Assembly (NCBI RefSeq): GCF_022682495.2
Contig: NC_071392.1
Span: 54,957,459-55,021,458 of the forward strand
DNA: 64,000 nt
Direction of reading: 5' to 3'
From: Desmodus rotundus
Lineage: Eukaryota; Chordata; Mammalia; Chiroptera; Phyllostomidae
Of the stretch, positions 22,881 through 34,644 are shown in pieces. Position 1 is the stretch's first letter; each line of letters starts with the position of its first letter. A program made the position numbers and the translations under genes. Under the pieces are notes generated by a model, which was not told the origin of the DNA, made no database searches, and saw only the letters and a list, made by a program, of their open reading frames with translations.

Positions 22881-24840
22881 AAGTGATGAAAATAGAATCT
22901 GCTTTCCAAAAGGGAAATGCATAAATTCAAGAACAAGTTTATACTGAAAGGAAGCTAGAGTAGTGACAAAAATGAGTAAATTCCACAGTAAAGCCCATTG
23001 AATTTCCTTCAAAAGTAACATTTGCCCAAGGGCCAGAGTTTCTGTTTTAGAAGAAGAGAGACTCGAGGAAAGCAAAGCACAGCTAGACATAGGAGGAAAG
23101 AGATGTCTCTAACAAGAAATTTGAATTCAACAAGTTCAAGATGGATTCTTTCCTGTACCCTCAAAACCGTAATTGTTATTTCATTTTCCATCTCAGTAAA
23201 CAATAATTTATACACATCCATCCCTCTTCTTTGACTAGGTTCTTTAGTTTGTCTATATATCTTTCATGTTTTACCTGGGTCCTTCTATGATCAAATTACA
23301 AATATCCTTTGCCCTCTCAGTGTCACAAAAGCAGAGGAAGTTAGAAAGGGAAGGCATGGTATAAACTCAAAGAAAGAGAAAATAAGAAGGACCAAAGGGC
23401 TTCTCTGAAGAAGGTGTTTTAGATGTGGGTGTCATTCACCTGGGCAGGTACCCCTGCAAAGCATGCTTCCTGCAGTCCATTTTTCAGGGTCACTAACTAT
23501 GGGAACTTTCAGCCAGAACTTCTCTCCAAATATAATGCAAATAGGTAACCCCACAGAAGGATCTAGGGCTCACAGTAATGCTCAGAGAACAGTGATTGCT
23601 TTTGCATATATGTTCCTACCATCCTCCTCCACTCCCCCACTCCAAGAAGGAGTACAGGACAGTAGCTAAAACTGCCAGTTAATAATCTAAAACTGGCCTT
23701 TGCAATACACTGGTTTTACACCTGGCAAATTACTCTTGAAACCTTATATGCTCATCTGTGAAATGTGGTGGGCTAATTGTACTCCCCTCATGAAGAGGGC
23801 CTTACGTGTTACACAAGGTCAGACAGGCACCTACCAGGATCCTGGCACACACAGTGGCCAAATAATCCCCAGCTCTGTTATCACTCTTCCTCTCAGAGCT
23901 ATGAAATCTCTCCCTCCCAGAAAACCTACCCACTGCCCCAATTCCCCACTTCTTGGGCATCACAGTTTAACTTAATTTCACTTCTCTTTTTTTTTCTTCT
24001 GACTTTGTGCCCTTGACATGAACCACACCTCACATAGGGCTCTGCTCATAACTTCATGGTGATCCCGTGGTAGGTATCTCCCCAAAGCTTTTAAGTTGAC
24101 TTTAAACAGCTACTCGTTGTGCCAAAATGAAACCATCAAGTGACCTCTGCCTTCTTTTCCACCTTTAGGCTCTGGTATCACGTGCATACTCTTCATGGAT
24201 GTCATTTTAACCAAAGACAAGATTTTTCCTGTGAAGATTTTTTGTGATGATCTTGGTTTCTACCCCCATAGTTGTTTTTTTTTTTTCAGTTATTGTCAAA
24301 ATTGTGCAGGATAGAGTGGGCCACCCTGCTCTCCCCATTCTATTGTTTTAACTGTGGCATGATTTGAGGGTGGAATAATTTAAGAAAATTATTTCTTTTT
24401 CTATCCCAAATCTTCTGAAACAGTAATGTAAACAAGGGGTTTTATTTATATACAAAAATAACATCAAAAGAACAAAGGACATTATAGAAAAATGAAAAAC
24501 ACTGTACTCAGAACAATTTGTATACATGAAACACGACTCAAATACTATTTCACTCAAGCAAAAAAGTTAACCCTGTGTTTACTTTTTGATAGTAATAGAT
24601 AATTAAGTTTTCTTACAAGGTTGTTTCAATGAATTTTTACTTTTCTTACTCATGATTTCTGCCACTCCATACTTCTCTCTAAGCCTAAGTGTTTGTATTG
24701 AATTCTTCTCTTTACAGGCCATACACCTAGAAGCAGCAGGATCCAGAATTTGGCGTGAGTATCTTGGAAAACACTAGGCTAAAATTTTGTTATAACATCT
24801 TGAATAGAAACAGCAAGTTCTAACATCACATCTTATTAGC
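22881..24840. other. Intergenic DNA; weak MIR-like patch at 23695-23860
   Basis: The patch 23695-23860 has MIR-like phrases ('ctcatctgtgaaatgtggtggg', then 'ctcatgaagaggg'). The rest shows nothing recognisable. Confidence 0.3.
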
Positions 24841-24844
24841 ACTT

Positions 24845-25075
24845 TGCAATGCTTTTAGGGTGGGAAGACCTGAGGTCAAACCTCTAATTTTTACTTTTCA
24901 GCTGTGGGACCCTGAGAGAGATGTTTATTTCTTTGAATTTTGGTTTCTTCATTAAAACAAGGAGTATTATAGTACCTACCTTGAACAGTTTTATGAAAAT
25001 TAAACATAATATATAAAGCATTTATCTTAGATACTAGCACATAATAAACAAAAATTACTATTAGCTATTATTTTT
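24845..25075 (+). mobile_element. MIR SINE
   Basis: The order of phrases is that of MIR: 'gacctgaggtcaaacctc', 'agctgtgggaccctgag', 'ttggtttcttcattaaaac', 'atagtacctaccttgaacag', 'tgaaaattaaacataatat', 'gatactagcacataataaac'. MIR is an ancient tRNA-derived SINE shared by all mammals, mobilised in the past by L2. Confidence 0.85.
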
Positions 25076-28000
25076 AAGTCTGACCACTATAATTTTATCC
25101 AGAGGTTTTCTATGCTGGAGAATAAGAATAAGATAATGGGCATAATTTATCTTAGGCTCGATGAGCATTTTTCATATGGTAATACTCATCACGAGTTCCA
25201 ATGGCTTTACTCAATTTGTCTTTGTAATACAAGGACATTTTCCATAGGAGAGAAGGGGAATTTCTTTACCTTTATTTAAACATATGTGCCTGGGAAACCT
25301 GGACTTTTCCAACATGGAATGTACCTGATAGCTCTTTCCTTTGGAAAATTCAGCTAACTTCCCCACATATTCCTGGGGTGCCTCCCTTGTGGGCAGCTGG
25401 TTGTCTCATGCACCTCCAAGTTGTGTCCAAAGCATCACTGATGTCACCTTTATATGGTTGTACAATGATATTTCTTTCTATGTGATACTACCTCACACTC
25501 CATCTCAGAACTTGGCCTGGCAAACTAGAGTAGGCAGAGAAGGGTGGGGTAGATAAGAACACACTTCCTGGGTTAGGTTGGACCTGTAGCTGAAGCCACA
25601 GCACAGATGTTGAGAGGAACTCCTCTCTAGCAGGTGGACATGAGTATCTAAATGGTATAGCTAGAGGGGGCAGGCAATGAGCAGTGTTATCAAGCCTATT
25701 GGACTTATGGGGTGTTCTCACAGTTGGGGTAAATACAAGGATTAAGAGTTCAGGAGCAGGTAATACTCAGAAAAATGAGAAGTCTTAGAAAGTTCTATGA
25801 GGCAATCACAGCCCAGTGGGAACTCAGGAGCATCTCTTACAAAGAGCTCTGGCTAAGTCTGCTGTGTTCCCCACTCAGGAAGGACTAGGATCATCATCAG
25901 AATCCAAGATAGAGATGATGTTGGCACAGAGATAAGGAGAATATTTACTACCAGGTCTGAGAAAGTACTGGTGTCCAGGTGTCAAGATCAAGGTTAAAGG
26001 CCAGATAACAATATAGAAACTGGATGTCAGATTAGCTACATTTCCCTAAATTTATCTTGCTGAAGTTAAGGTTTTTTCTTAAAGATATGAATGAAGTCTA
26101 GCTTCTAGGTTGAAGGTCCTAGCTAAGTAGAAAGGAAGATGGAAGACAGGGAGAAAAGCAGGATCTAATAGGCAAAAATGAAATATTTGGGCACCCAACT
26201 GTGTGATATTAGTGCATAACTAATTAGTGTGTAACTAATTAGGATATAACTAATTCAGTTAACAATGTAAAGTCAATATCAATATAATTATCAAATAATG
26301 AATGGTTCTGTGTGTTCTGTGTCTCTGAATCTATAAAGATATTTATTAAGTTAACTATAGTCTAAAATCTCTCCCTTCCATTTGGTATTACACAGGGTGA
26401 TTAAGTCAAACAGACTATTTAATTTGGCAATTGTGTTCTGTCTACTCCATATCCCAAAATATTTTGTTATGCTATAGATCAATGGCAAATTCAAAAGCAG
26501 AAACACCTGTCCACATTGTACCAATATCAGGAATCACCATGTGTGGTGACTGGTGGGAATTGCATTTTGAGGGAACCCTCTACCCTCCAGCAGTAGGAAA
26601 ACACAGCCTCTTGGTGTGCCCTTACTACCCAAAAGGACAGCAGGATTGCCTGGTCTCAGAAAGCCTATCAATATATAGCCTAAACCCTCAGGCTTCCTAC
26701 AAGGCATAGAAGCTTTCTGCTATGGACATTTCTGCTTGGGATTGTTTCATGTACTTTTGGGGGCACTACATTATGAAATTTAACCTATTTTTCTTGTAGA
26801 AACTTTCACAGAAGAAGAAAAGACCATGAATTGAACCACAAACAGTGATAATTAAATCCTTCCATATGAAATTTTGTTGTCTCACACATTTTGCTGACCA
26901 CAAGACCTCTTTGATGAATGGTTAGAGAAAACCTCTTTGAGTAGCTGGCTAAACAATGCCTCCTACCATACTTAGACAGTGCATATGTTGGCTCATTTTT
27001 AGGGTGTTTGATGTTCTCCTCTGAGGTCACAGAGAGAAGATGAGAAGGCAGCATGAGACTTTTGAAGGCTAACTTCTGTCCCTCATCTCAGGTGAATTTC
27101 ACTTCAAAACATACAGATAGTAGAGATCAGTGCTAGCTGGCATCTTATTTTGAACTCTTTCAGAAAACAACAAGTGCACTAAAAAAGAAGATGGAAAAAT
27201 GAAGCAACAACAGAAAAAACTAGGAACTTATTGGATATGGAATAACTTGTGTGTATGATAAGTGAATTGAATAAGGCATAAGCAATTTCTAAGTTGTGAT
27301 CAGCAAAAGCTTTTTTGAAAGGTTCCAGCAAAGCTGTGTGTGAAAGAAAGCAACTAACACTATTCAGCTAAATGTACCCACATGAGATATAATTGGGCAA
27401 TAAACAGAGTCATACAACATGCTATTATGCTCATTTTATAAGACACAGTCTCCACAAAAAGTTGCACAATTTACCATGTTTTCTATTCTATCAGGCATTT
27501 GGGTGGGTAAGTTATGAGAAGACTTCACTATATAGCACTACTAAGCAAAGTATTGAAAAGACTGATTGAATTTTACTCAGCACTCCTAGGTTTGAGATAA
27601 TTCGTTCCTTTAGGAGAAAATGAATGGGTATCTTCTGGTTCTTTTGCCTGGAGTTGGAAAAGAGGACATTATTTGGGAATTTTACTAATGCTTTGGTCTG
27701 TGGTCCTAATGCATCTGCCTTCTGCCGTCAGCCCCAAACCACAAGCTTTTCATTTTCCCTGAAGATTAAACCAATATTTACTAGTAAACTGCATTTATCT
27801 TAAAAACCCTTTTCTGGAAACTATTGGTTTCAAGTTAATGTTAGATCTTTTGTAAGAATAGTTGCCCTTCCTTAGTGGGACAGGCAACAGGAAAAAACAC
27901 TTTTTCTTTCACTTCTATTCAATGGAGCAGACTTTTTCAGTTTATTTATTTGTCATTTGTTTTATAGGATCTCTCATTAGCTGTCTAATACAGTAATTCC

Positions 28001-29130
28001 TAAATGTTGGTGAAGAGTCACTTTTGGTGGAGGTCTTTAGCAGAGTCAGATATAAAGATGCAGGGAGTTAAAAACATCTACTTCTCATATAGATATGTTA
28101 ACAAATGTGAAATTTAGAAAGTATTCTCAGTATCAAGAAGCATATTGTTTCCAATGTGACTTGCTATAAACCTTGTCCTTACATTTTTACCACTTATCAT
28201 TGAAGTAAACAGATGTTCTTCCTGTCTTTAAAGCCAGCACGGTTCAACTTCCAATAACAGAAATACTGCAGAATATTCTCACAAACTTCTAATAAAGTCC
28301 CATCTCTTAGTCAATTTGAAATTTTGCTAATTAGTGGAGTTTTTACCAACAAAATCCAAATAATTTCAGTAGAGGTCTAGACACATATTTTCAAAGAGCT
28401 ATGGGGTTTTAAAGTCATATGCTATGCATCATCAATACAGAGTGCACTAAGGATGCTCTAAGTGTTCTAAGGATGCTCCATATCAAGTCATTAAAAGTCC
28501 CCTAGGACTTTTTGGAAAAGATGGATCATATTTGCCAAATTTCAACTGAGCAACATGCATGTGGCCTACCTAGATTATTCTCAGAACTGAGGAAGACAAG
28601 CATTAGTCTCATTTCAGCAGCCATGCTCTCCTGTCTGGCCTATCTTTCCCCTAAGTTAGCTGCATAACAATCCTCCCAAATAAGGAAGCAGGGAGAAAAT
28701 TCTGTTCCTTTTCCTAATACCTTGGTCTAGTTCTAAAATCAGCTGGCATTGAGATAAACTGCAAGGCACAGAAAAGCCCAGGTTGAAGTGCTTTGGGTTG
28801 GAAGGTTCCTTTATAATGAAATAGGGTCCACTCTTTGCATCAAAAAAGATAAGTTTGGGGCAATTGAAGAAAAGCCCTACAGATCCTCCCACAGACTTCA
28901 CTGTCTACTTTTCTGGAGAAGACACAGCTGAGCCTGAAATTACAGACTGGGCCAGAAAATACAGACTTCAGCAGCCACTATGACATTGTCTCTCTCAACC
29001 AGGCTTAATGCTTCTAGATTGTGGTGAGGAATAAGCAAAAGACAATTCCTAAGGCCTTGTCCTTCAACTATAAGAACACATCCCCTTGGAACACATTCCC
29101 CTCAGGCACAGAGATAAAAATAATGTTCTG
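25076..29130. other. Intergenic DNA, nothing recognised
   Basis: A long stretch without recognisable repeats or genes. It includes a small triplicated 'taactaatt' motif (26217-26254). A 92-codon frame at 26431-26709 begins and ends within AT-rich DNA and matches nothing I know. Confidence 0.4.
26217..26254. repeat. Threefold 'taactaatt' direct repeat
   Basis: The nonamer occurs at 26217-26225, 26232-26240 and 26246-26254, spaced 15 and 14 bases, with 'gtg' or 'gga' type spacers. The repeat unit contains the TAATTA-type core that homeodomain proteins bind, but nothing else shows it is regulatory. Confidence 0.6.
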
Positions 29131-29139
29131 GCAACTCTT

Positions 29140-29740
29140 GTAGTGAGAACTAGGAATGCAGTGACCTGAGTTCTAGTCCTGCCTCTGCATGGATGCAGTG
29201 TGCCTCTGTATTTGAAATTAGGAATTGGATATGTGATTTTTCATTGTCATTGTGTTTTATTTTATTTGGGTTTTTTTATGAGTTAGATCTTTTCTTGAAA
29301 TAAGATTTTAGAAGGATCCATGTGATATAAAATAAATAAAATCAATACAACCTTGGATTAAGTTGGGAGAAGAACCCAGATTTCCATCCAGTCAATGGTT
29401 CCAGTATTCCTTGGTAGTCGCTCTCAGCTATTTCACATAAGCCTAATACAGGACCAATTGAACTTCAAAGTCCATTTATACTCCATATTTCTCCAGATTT
29501 ATCACCTTCTGAATTTCCATTCTATAAATTGCCTTTCCATTTTCTCATAAGCAAAGTGTGATTACTAAGGCCAATAGAAATAAATAATAAGAAAATTAAA
29601 CAACGAGTTAAAAGAATTTCTTCCAACATAAGACTGACATTTAATAAATGTGTGACCTAGAGAAAGTCACTTACTGTCTCTAAGTCTAAATTTATTCATC
29701 TTACAATAGGAACTTGGCAAGATACTAGTGAAAACTAGAT
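29140..29740 (+). mobile_element. MIR-like fragments
   Basis: The stretch 29148-29195 ('cagtgacctgagttctagtcc', then 'tgcctctgcatgg') looks like a MIR head. The stretch 29640-29740 ('gtgtgacctagagaaagtcac', then 'ttactgtctctaag') looks like a MIR core. They are separated by unrelated AT-rich DNA, so these are two old pieces at most. Confidence 0.4.
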
Positions 29741-30177
29741 AATAGTTATCTCTCTCTATCCCAACTTTCACTTACTAAACTCAGGAACCAAATAAATTTA
29801 GATATATTGTAATATAAAGAATCCTTGTAAATTTTGAACAGATAATTTTATATTTTATCTCAAAGAATTATTGTTTTAAATAATGTTATAGTTACTTAAC
29901 AAAAAGATGTGAAAGTGCTTAATAAGTTGAATTCTACCCACATACTAGTTATGTTTTATACAAGTTTTTTAAAGAAATAGATATTAATTTACAAACTCTA
30001 TTGTAGGTCAATGTTTAGGTTACTCTGTTGTAACAGAGATCAACCTCTGTTATAAATCCACACCATTTTATCAATGATTCTCACTCCAAGTATTCAATAT
30101 AAGTAAATATTTTATGACCTATCCCATTAAATATGACTTTTCACAAAAATTGGCTTTGATTTCAGGGAGTAAATCAT

Positions 30178-30193
30178 GAAAGTCAATTGTTTG
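30178..30193 (+). repeat. TSD, left copy, of the old nested L1
   Basis: The 16-mer gaaagtcaattgtttg is repeated exactly at 52429-52444. Between the copies the sequence starts as an L1 5'UTR and ends with an L1 3'UTR, so this is the duplication made when the old L1 inserted. A perfect 16-bp TSD across 22.2 kb shows that all material between is nested inside one insertion event. Confidence 0.95.
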
Positions 30194-30657
30194 CCCTTAC
30201 ATATTGTCTGAGGCTCTTTCAGTGGCTGAGCCTAACAAGCTGAAGCAGGTCTTGGAATGCCTTGGGACTTTTGCTGACCTGACCCAGGCCTAGTATTGGT
30301 AGCAGCCAGCCTCAATATATAGTGTGGCCCCTCTCATGTGCAGTCAGGCCCAATACAGGCAGCTACCAACCATAGTTCACTTTGTAGCTATTAACAGAAA
30401 GCCAAGGGTCAGTCATGGGCAGTGTATTGACGTTAAACTATACTGAGTTTCTCCCAAGAGGTCTCAAAATCAACACACCCTGCAGCTCCTGGTGGTAGAT
30501 AGCTTTACACCATATCAAAGCATGAACATCCAACAGGAAGTCTCAACGGGCACTAGACCCTGCTGAAGCAGCTTCTGCTTTGTGGGGTCAGCTCCTGCAC
30601 AGTAGTTTGTTCACTGTAGTTGTAAATCCTCAGCCAACATGAGAGTAAACCCCACCC
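30194..30657 (+). promoter_or_regulatory. 5'UTR of the old L1
   Basis: The sequence between the left TSD and the first ORF1-like frame. It differs from the leaders of the 43.6-kb L1 and of the ORF1-only elements, which marks this as a third, older leader type in the window. No core promoter motif could be assigned. Confidence 0.6.
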
Positions 30658-31210
30658 ATGGATGAGCCAATAGCAATGAAGACCCAACTCCAACAGGAAG
30701 GCTTACATAACTTACATGGAAGAAACTACAAGCACCTGGCTCAGGTGATCAGGGAGACTGAAGCACAGAGCCCTACAAGTCATCTACTAGATAAGGCCAT
30801 TCTATTAAGAATGGGAGACATAGCAGATTTAGTTAATACACAGAAACAAATACAGAGGGGTATAAAAAAATTGGGAAACAAGAAACATGCTCAAAATGAA
30901 AAAGAAAACAGAATAAAGCTCTACAAAAAGAACTAACTGAAATGGAGGCAGGAACTCTATTGGATAAAGAGTTTCAAACAATAATTATAAGGGTGCTCAA
31001 GGGACTCAGGGTGAAGAATAAATGAACTCACTGAAAACTCAAAGTGATAGTAAGCAATAAAAAGGAACATAGAAACAATAAAAACAGTCAGAAATGAATA
31101 ATACAGTATCTGGAATGAATAATACACTAGAAGGAATCAATAGCATATTAGATAAAACAGAGGCCTGAATCAGCAATTTGTTAAACAAGGTATCTAAAAA
31201 CATGCAATCA

Positions 31211-31351
31211 TATAAAGGACACATGGACAAAATCAAGGGGGAGGGTAGAGGTGGGGGTGGGAGGGGGGTTTGGCTGGGGTGGGGTGGAGGGTTGGGGAGA
31301 AAAGGCACACAACTGTAATTGAATAACAATAAAAAAAAATTTAAAGAAAAA
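31211..31351 (+). mobile_element. Short 5'-truncated L1 3' end (141 bp) with 15-bp TSD
   Basis: The flanking 15-mer aaaaacatgcaatca occurs exactly at 31196-31210 and 31352-31366. The insert is only the last part of an L1 3'UTR: 'tataaaggacacatggac', a G-rich tract, 'caactgtaattgaataac' and an A-tail. It matches the 3' end of the complete L1 at 50.36-50.50 kb. A textbook truncated retrotransposition into ORF1 of the older L1. Confidence 0.95.
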
Positions 31352-31478
31352 AAAAACATGCAATCAGAGCATCGAAAGGAAAAAGTAATTAAAAAAAATA
31401 GTTTAAAGAACTTTTGGGATAACATTAAGTGTAACAATGTTCATATCTTAAGGATACCAGAAGAAGAAAAGAGAAAGC

Positions 31479-31494
31479 AAAAGATCAATGACCT
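31479..31494 (+). repeat. TSD, left copy, of the composite L1
   Basis: The 16-mer aaaagatcaatgacct is repeated exactly at 37460-37475, directly after the A-tail of the composite L1. The old ORF1 text continues across the junction on either side. Confidence 0.95.
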
Positions 31495-31499
31495 GACAC

Positions 31500-32404
31500 A
31501 CTTTCAATGGTGGCGAGATAGGTGGGAGCAGAGTTCACCTCCCCCTGCACACGGTGAAACACCTAGCCGATCTACTGAGTAATAAAGCAAACAGCCAACA
31601 GTACCCCAGCGTTAGTATAGAGTATAGAGGACACTGAAAAAACAGACTATAAGAGGATTGCTTCAGGACAAAAAGCAGGGACCAGCACAGGGAACAGGGC
31701 AAATGAAGCCCCAGGCCCGAGCCCTAAGGGCCTGCCGCAGGACTCCTGGGAGAGAGCTCAGTTAATGCTCCCTCCCCTGCCAAACAAGGCTTGAGCAGCA
31801 CCAAGAGAGACCTGGTTGCTTGAAGTCCCAGGGAGGGGAATAAGGACAAGTGGTAAACCCACAGACACCCTGTGCACCAGCTGGGAGAGTTGAGAGTTGG
31901 GCAGTGTTGGGCCCTGACCTGGACAGTCCCAGGTCTAGCTGGAGAGACCAGCTGTGTGAGAGGACAGGCCCCTCCTAGTAAGGAGCAGTAGGATTGAGGA
32001 GGAGGATTTTCTCAAAAAGAAAAAGACACTTGAGGGCACTTTGAGGAGTTTTGCAGCAGCAGCTCAAGTCTGCTCTCCACCCAGCTGCCCAGCACTCCTG
32101 CAGGGGCGTGAGGGGGCAGCAAGCCCAAATCCAAAGCACCAGGGAGCATGTGATTCGGAGGGACCTGAGACCTTAGGCACCAAGGAGAGTGCGCATCATG
32201 GAAGGCCCCACGTGTGCACACATAGCCTGGAGGAGGGTGAGTGCCTGAACCTATGGGTCCAGAGGCCACTGGAAAGCTGGACTGGAGGCTGGCCAAGTAT
32301 TGGTCGGAAACAAAGAAGAGCTCGGCCATGCCCCCTGAATTGGCTGCAGCCAAAAAGACAAGCAAAACTGACTTGACCAATTTGAAGCAAGCAAGTTTGC
32401 TTTT
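31500..32404 (+). promoter_or_regulatory. 5'UTR of the composite L1 (young type)
   Basis: It begins with 'atggtggcgagataggtggg' and runs in parallel with 43604-44880 of the complete L1, though shorter internally, ending in the same 'ttgaccaatttgaagc' then T-run context. The YY1-like start is degraded (ATGGTGG where the complete copy has ATGGCGG). About six extra bases separate the TSD from the leader start. The long minus-strand frame over this junction is accidental. Confidence 0.75.
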
Positions 32405-33093
32405 TATTATTATTATTAGTAGTATTTTAATTTTTATTGTTATTGAATTACACTTGTATACCTTTTCTCCCCATCCCTCCACACCACCCCAGCCGAACCC
32501 ACCTCCCTCTCCCACCTCCACCCTCCCCCTTGATTTTGTCCATGTGTCCTTTATAGTAGTTCCTGTAATCCCCTCTGCCCACTGTCCCCTCCCCACTCCT
32601 CTCTGGCTATTGCTAGATTGTTCTTAACTTCAATGTCTCTGGTTATATTTAGTTTGTGTTTTTCTTCTATTGATTATGTTCCAGTTAAAGGTAAGATCAT
32701 ATGGTATTTCCTCCTCACTGTCTGGCTTATTTCACCTAACATAATGCTATCCAATTCCATCCAAGCTATTGCAAAGGGTATAAGCTCCTTCCTTCTCTCT
32801 GCTGCATAGAATTCCATTGTGTAAATATACCATAGTTTTTGGATCCACTCATTTGCTGAAGGGCACTTAGGTGGCTTCCAGTACTTGGCTATTGTAAATG
32901 GTGCTGCTATGAACATTGGGGTGAACAGGTTCTTTTAGATTGGTGTTACAGGGTTCTTAGGGTATAATCCCAGCAGCGGAATTGCTGGGTCAAAGGGCAG
33001 TTCTATTTTTAGTTTCCTGAGGAAATTCCATACTGTTTTCCACAGTAGCTGCACCAGTCTGCATTCCCACCAACAATGTATTAGGGTTCCCTT
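32405..33093 (-). mobile_element. Inverted L1 3' end inside the composite L1
   Basis: Read on the minus strand this is ORF2 C-terminus (Cys-Trp-Trp-Glu-Cys and Phe-Leu-Arg-Lys-Leu text near 33000-33060), then the 3'UTR with its G-rich tract (C-rich on plus, 32460-32560), then an A-rich tail (T-rich on plus, 32399-32440). It matches the plus-strand ends at 36.7-37.4 and 49.7-50.5 kb. Confidence 0.85.
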
Positions 33094-34640
33094 TTCATAT
33101 TGATATAGTTTTCAGTGAGTTCACTTCAGTTTCCCTGTACTTTTTGGTAACTCTCTGTGAGAATTCTGTCAATGAGAATTCTCAATTCTCATTGAGCTTC
33201 CTTGTAACCATTGCTTTGAATTCAGTATCTGATAGTTGACTTGCCTCTATTTCATTTAGCATTGTTTCTGAGGCTTCCCCCTTTCCTTTCATTTGGGTAT
33301 TGTTTCTTCATCTTCCCATTGTTTGTGACACTCTTCCTGCTAGCCTCGGTTTCTTAAGTTGCTCTGTTCTGACCCCCTGGGTTTTTGGCGTAAAGTTCTG
33401 TGATAGAATACCTGTGAGATTTAGTGGTACAGTCTCCTTGATCTCCCAATCTTACTGATCTGGGGCTGTCGTTTATGTTGGCTCTGTGTATGTCTTTGGT
33501 TTTTGGTTCTTGTTGGGTCTTTTTTTGTGAGTCTTTCCCACCAGCTGGTTATCTGAGGTCAGTCTGTCCCCCACCTCTTGTTTTCTGTTGTGCAGGTGTG
33601 GGCAGGTTGTGTTGGAGCTGGTTGTTCTGTGTGTACAAAGTTTTGAGGCTTTTCTCTTGATTGTGTTCAGTTCTTTGTTCTTAGTGATTTCTTCAATATT
33701 TATTTGTATTTCCAGGTAGGTCCTGGGTTGAGTTATTGTGGCTACCACTCCCTCCTTCACCTTCTTCTATTGTTATACACTGGTGGTTCCTTTGTTCGTG
33801 GGTTTTCTCTTCTAGGAGGTAACCTGATGTTCATAGGTTCTACCTACTCTTTTTTGTGATAGGTTGTAGGGTGAAGGCAAAATGGTTTAAAACAGCAGTA
33901 GTGTATTATATGATATTTAAAATACTAGCCCTTAAAGAAGAGATAGGAGTTCCTTTGGCTACATAAAGTGTTAACTTGATAGTTCACCCACTTAGCCACT
34001 TTTTCAACAGGGTGGTAAGATAAGATTCTTGTTGTGGAGGGAGAGGATTGTGAGTTAGATCTAGAAAGCTGTGAGCTTGTGGGAGGTCAGATTATGAGGA
34101 AAAGGAGAGTAAAGTGTAGAAAATAGTTGTCATGTGTGAGAGAATAGAGTCAACCACACCAGTAATAAAGTTCAGGAAACAGTGAAGTGGGCTGAGGTCT
34201 AGGAGGGGTTCTGTGTAGTTTTTGCAAATGTATGGAACAGCTATTATTTACAATAGTAATGGAGCAACAATCATATGACTGAATCTATGTGATCTGGATA
34301 ACTAGAATAGGGAGTATAGGTCCTAAAGTAGTGTGCTAATGGAACACAATTGAAGTGAAAGACAATTAATTAACAATACACTATGAAAGAAAGGACAAGG
34401 GTAACCAGTCAAACAGTACCAATTAACCAGTCAAGAAAAGGAGACTAAACAGTAAGAAGAGAGATACAAAAATATCAATAAAATGAGTGACATAAAAATA
34501 ATTAAAAAAATAATAACACAAATATACAATAACTGGCAAGATTTCTGGAATAGCAAAGTGAAATTTGTTTCACTGTGTCAGCTGTTGGGATGCCCCCTCT
34601 TTGAGTCCACCTCTAGTCTTTTCACATTTCAAGGTTTCAT
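33094..34640 (-). mobile_element. Inverted L1 ORF1 start and 5'UTR inside the composite L1
   Basis: Minus-strand text at about 33100-33350 is the ORF1 N-terminal region, and 33350-34640 is a leader. The stretch 33200-33470 parallels 3780-4060 of the minus-strand L1 at the left edge of the window, including the 'ggtacagtctccttgatctcc' phrase. It is a different 5'UTR type from block 1 of the same insertion. It joins the inverted 3' end near 33093 without the bulk of ORF2 between them. Confidence 0.7.
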
Positions 34641-34644
34641 TGTC

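Noticed and set aside
22679..23090. Leu/Ser/Phe-rich minus-strand frames of 85 and 126 codons, suggestive of membrane proteins
   Set aside because: They arise from the purine-rich low-complexity tract at 22735-22880; no conserved motif or gene context.
26431..26709. 92-codon open frame as a possible exon
   Set aside because: No recognisable domain, and no splice-site or promoter support; frames of this length occur by chance.
32012..32376. CpG-island-like promoter of a host gene
   Set aside because: The GC-rich text matches the leader of the complete L1 at 43.6-44.9 kb; it is an L1 5'UTR.
32012..32596. 194-codon open frame on the minus strand
   Set aside because: It spans the junction between a plus-strand L1 leader and an inverted L1 3' end and has low-complexity Gly/Pro-rich text; an artefact of GC-rich L1 sequence.
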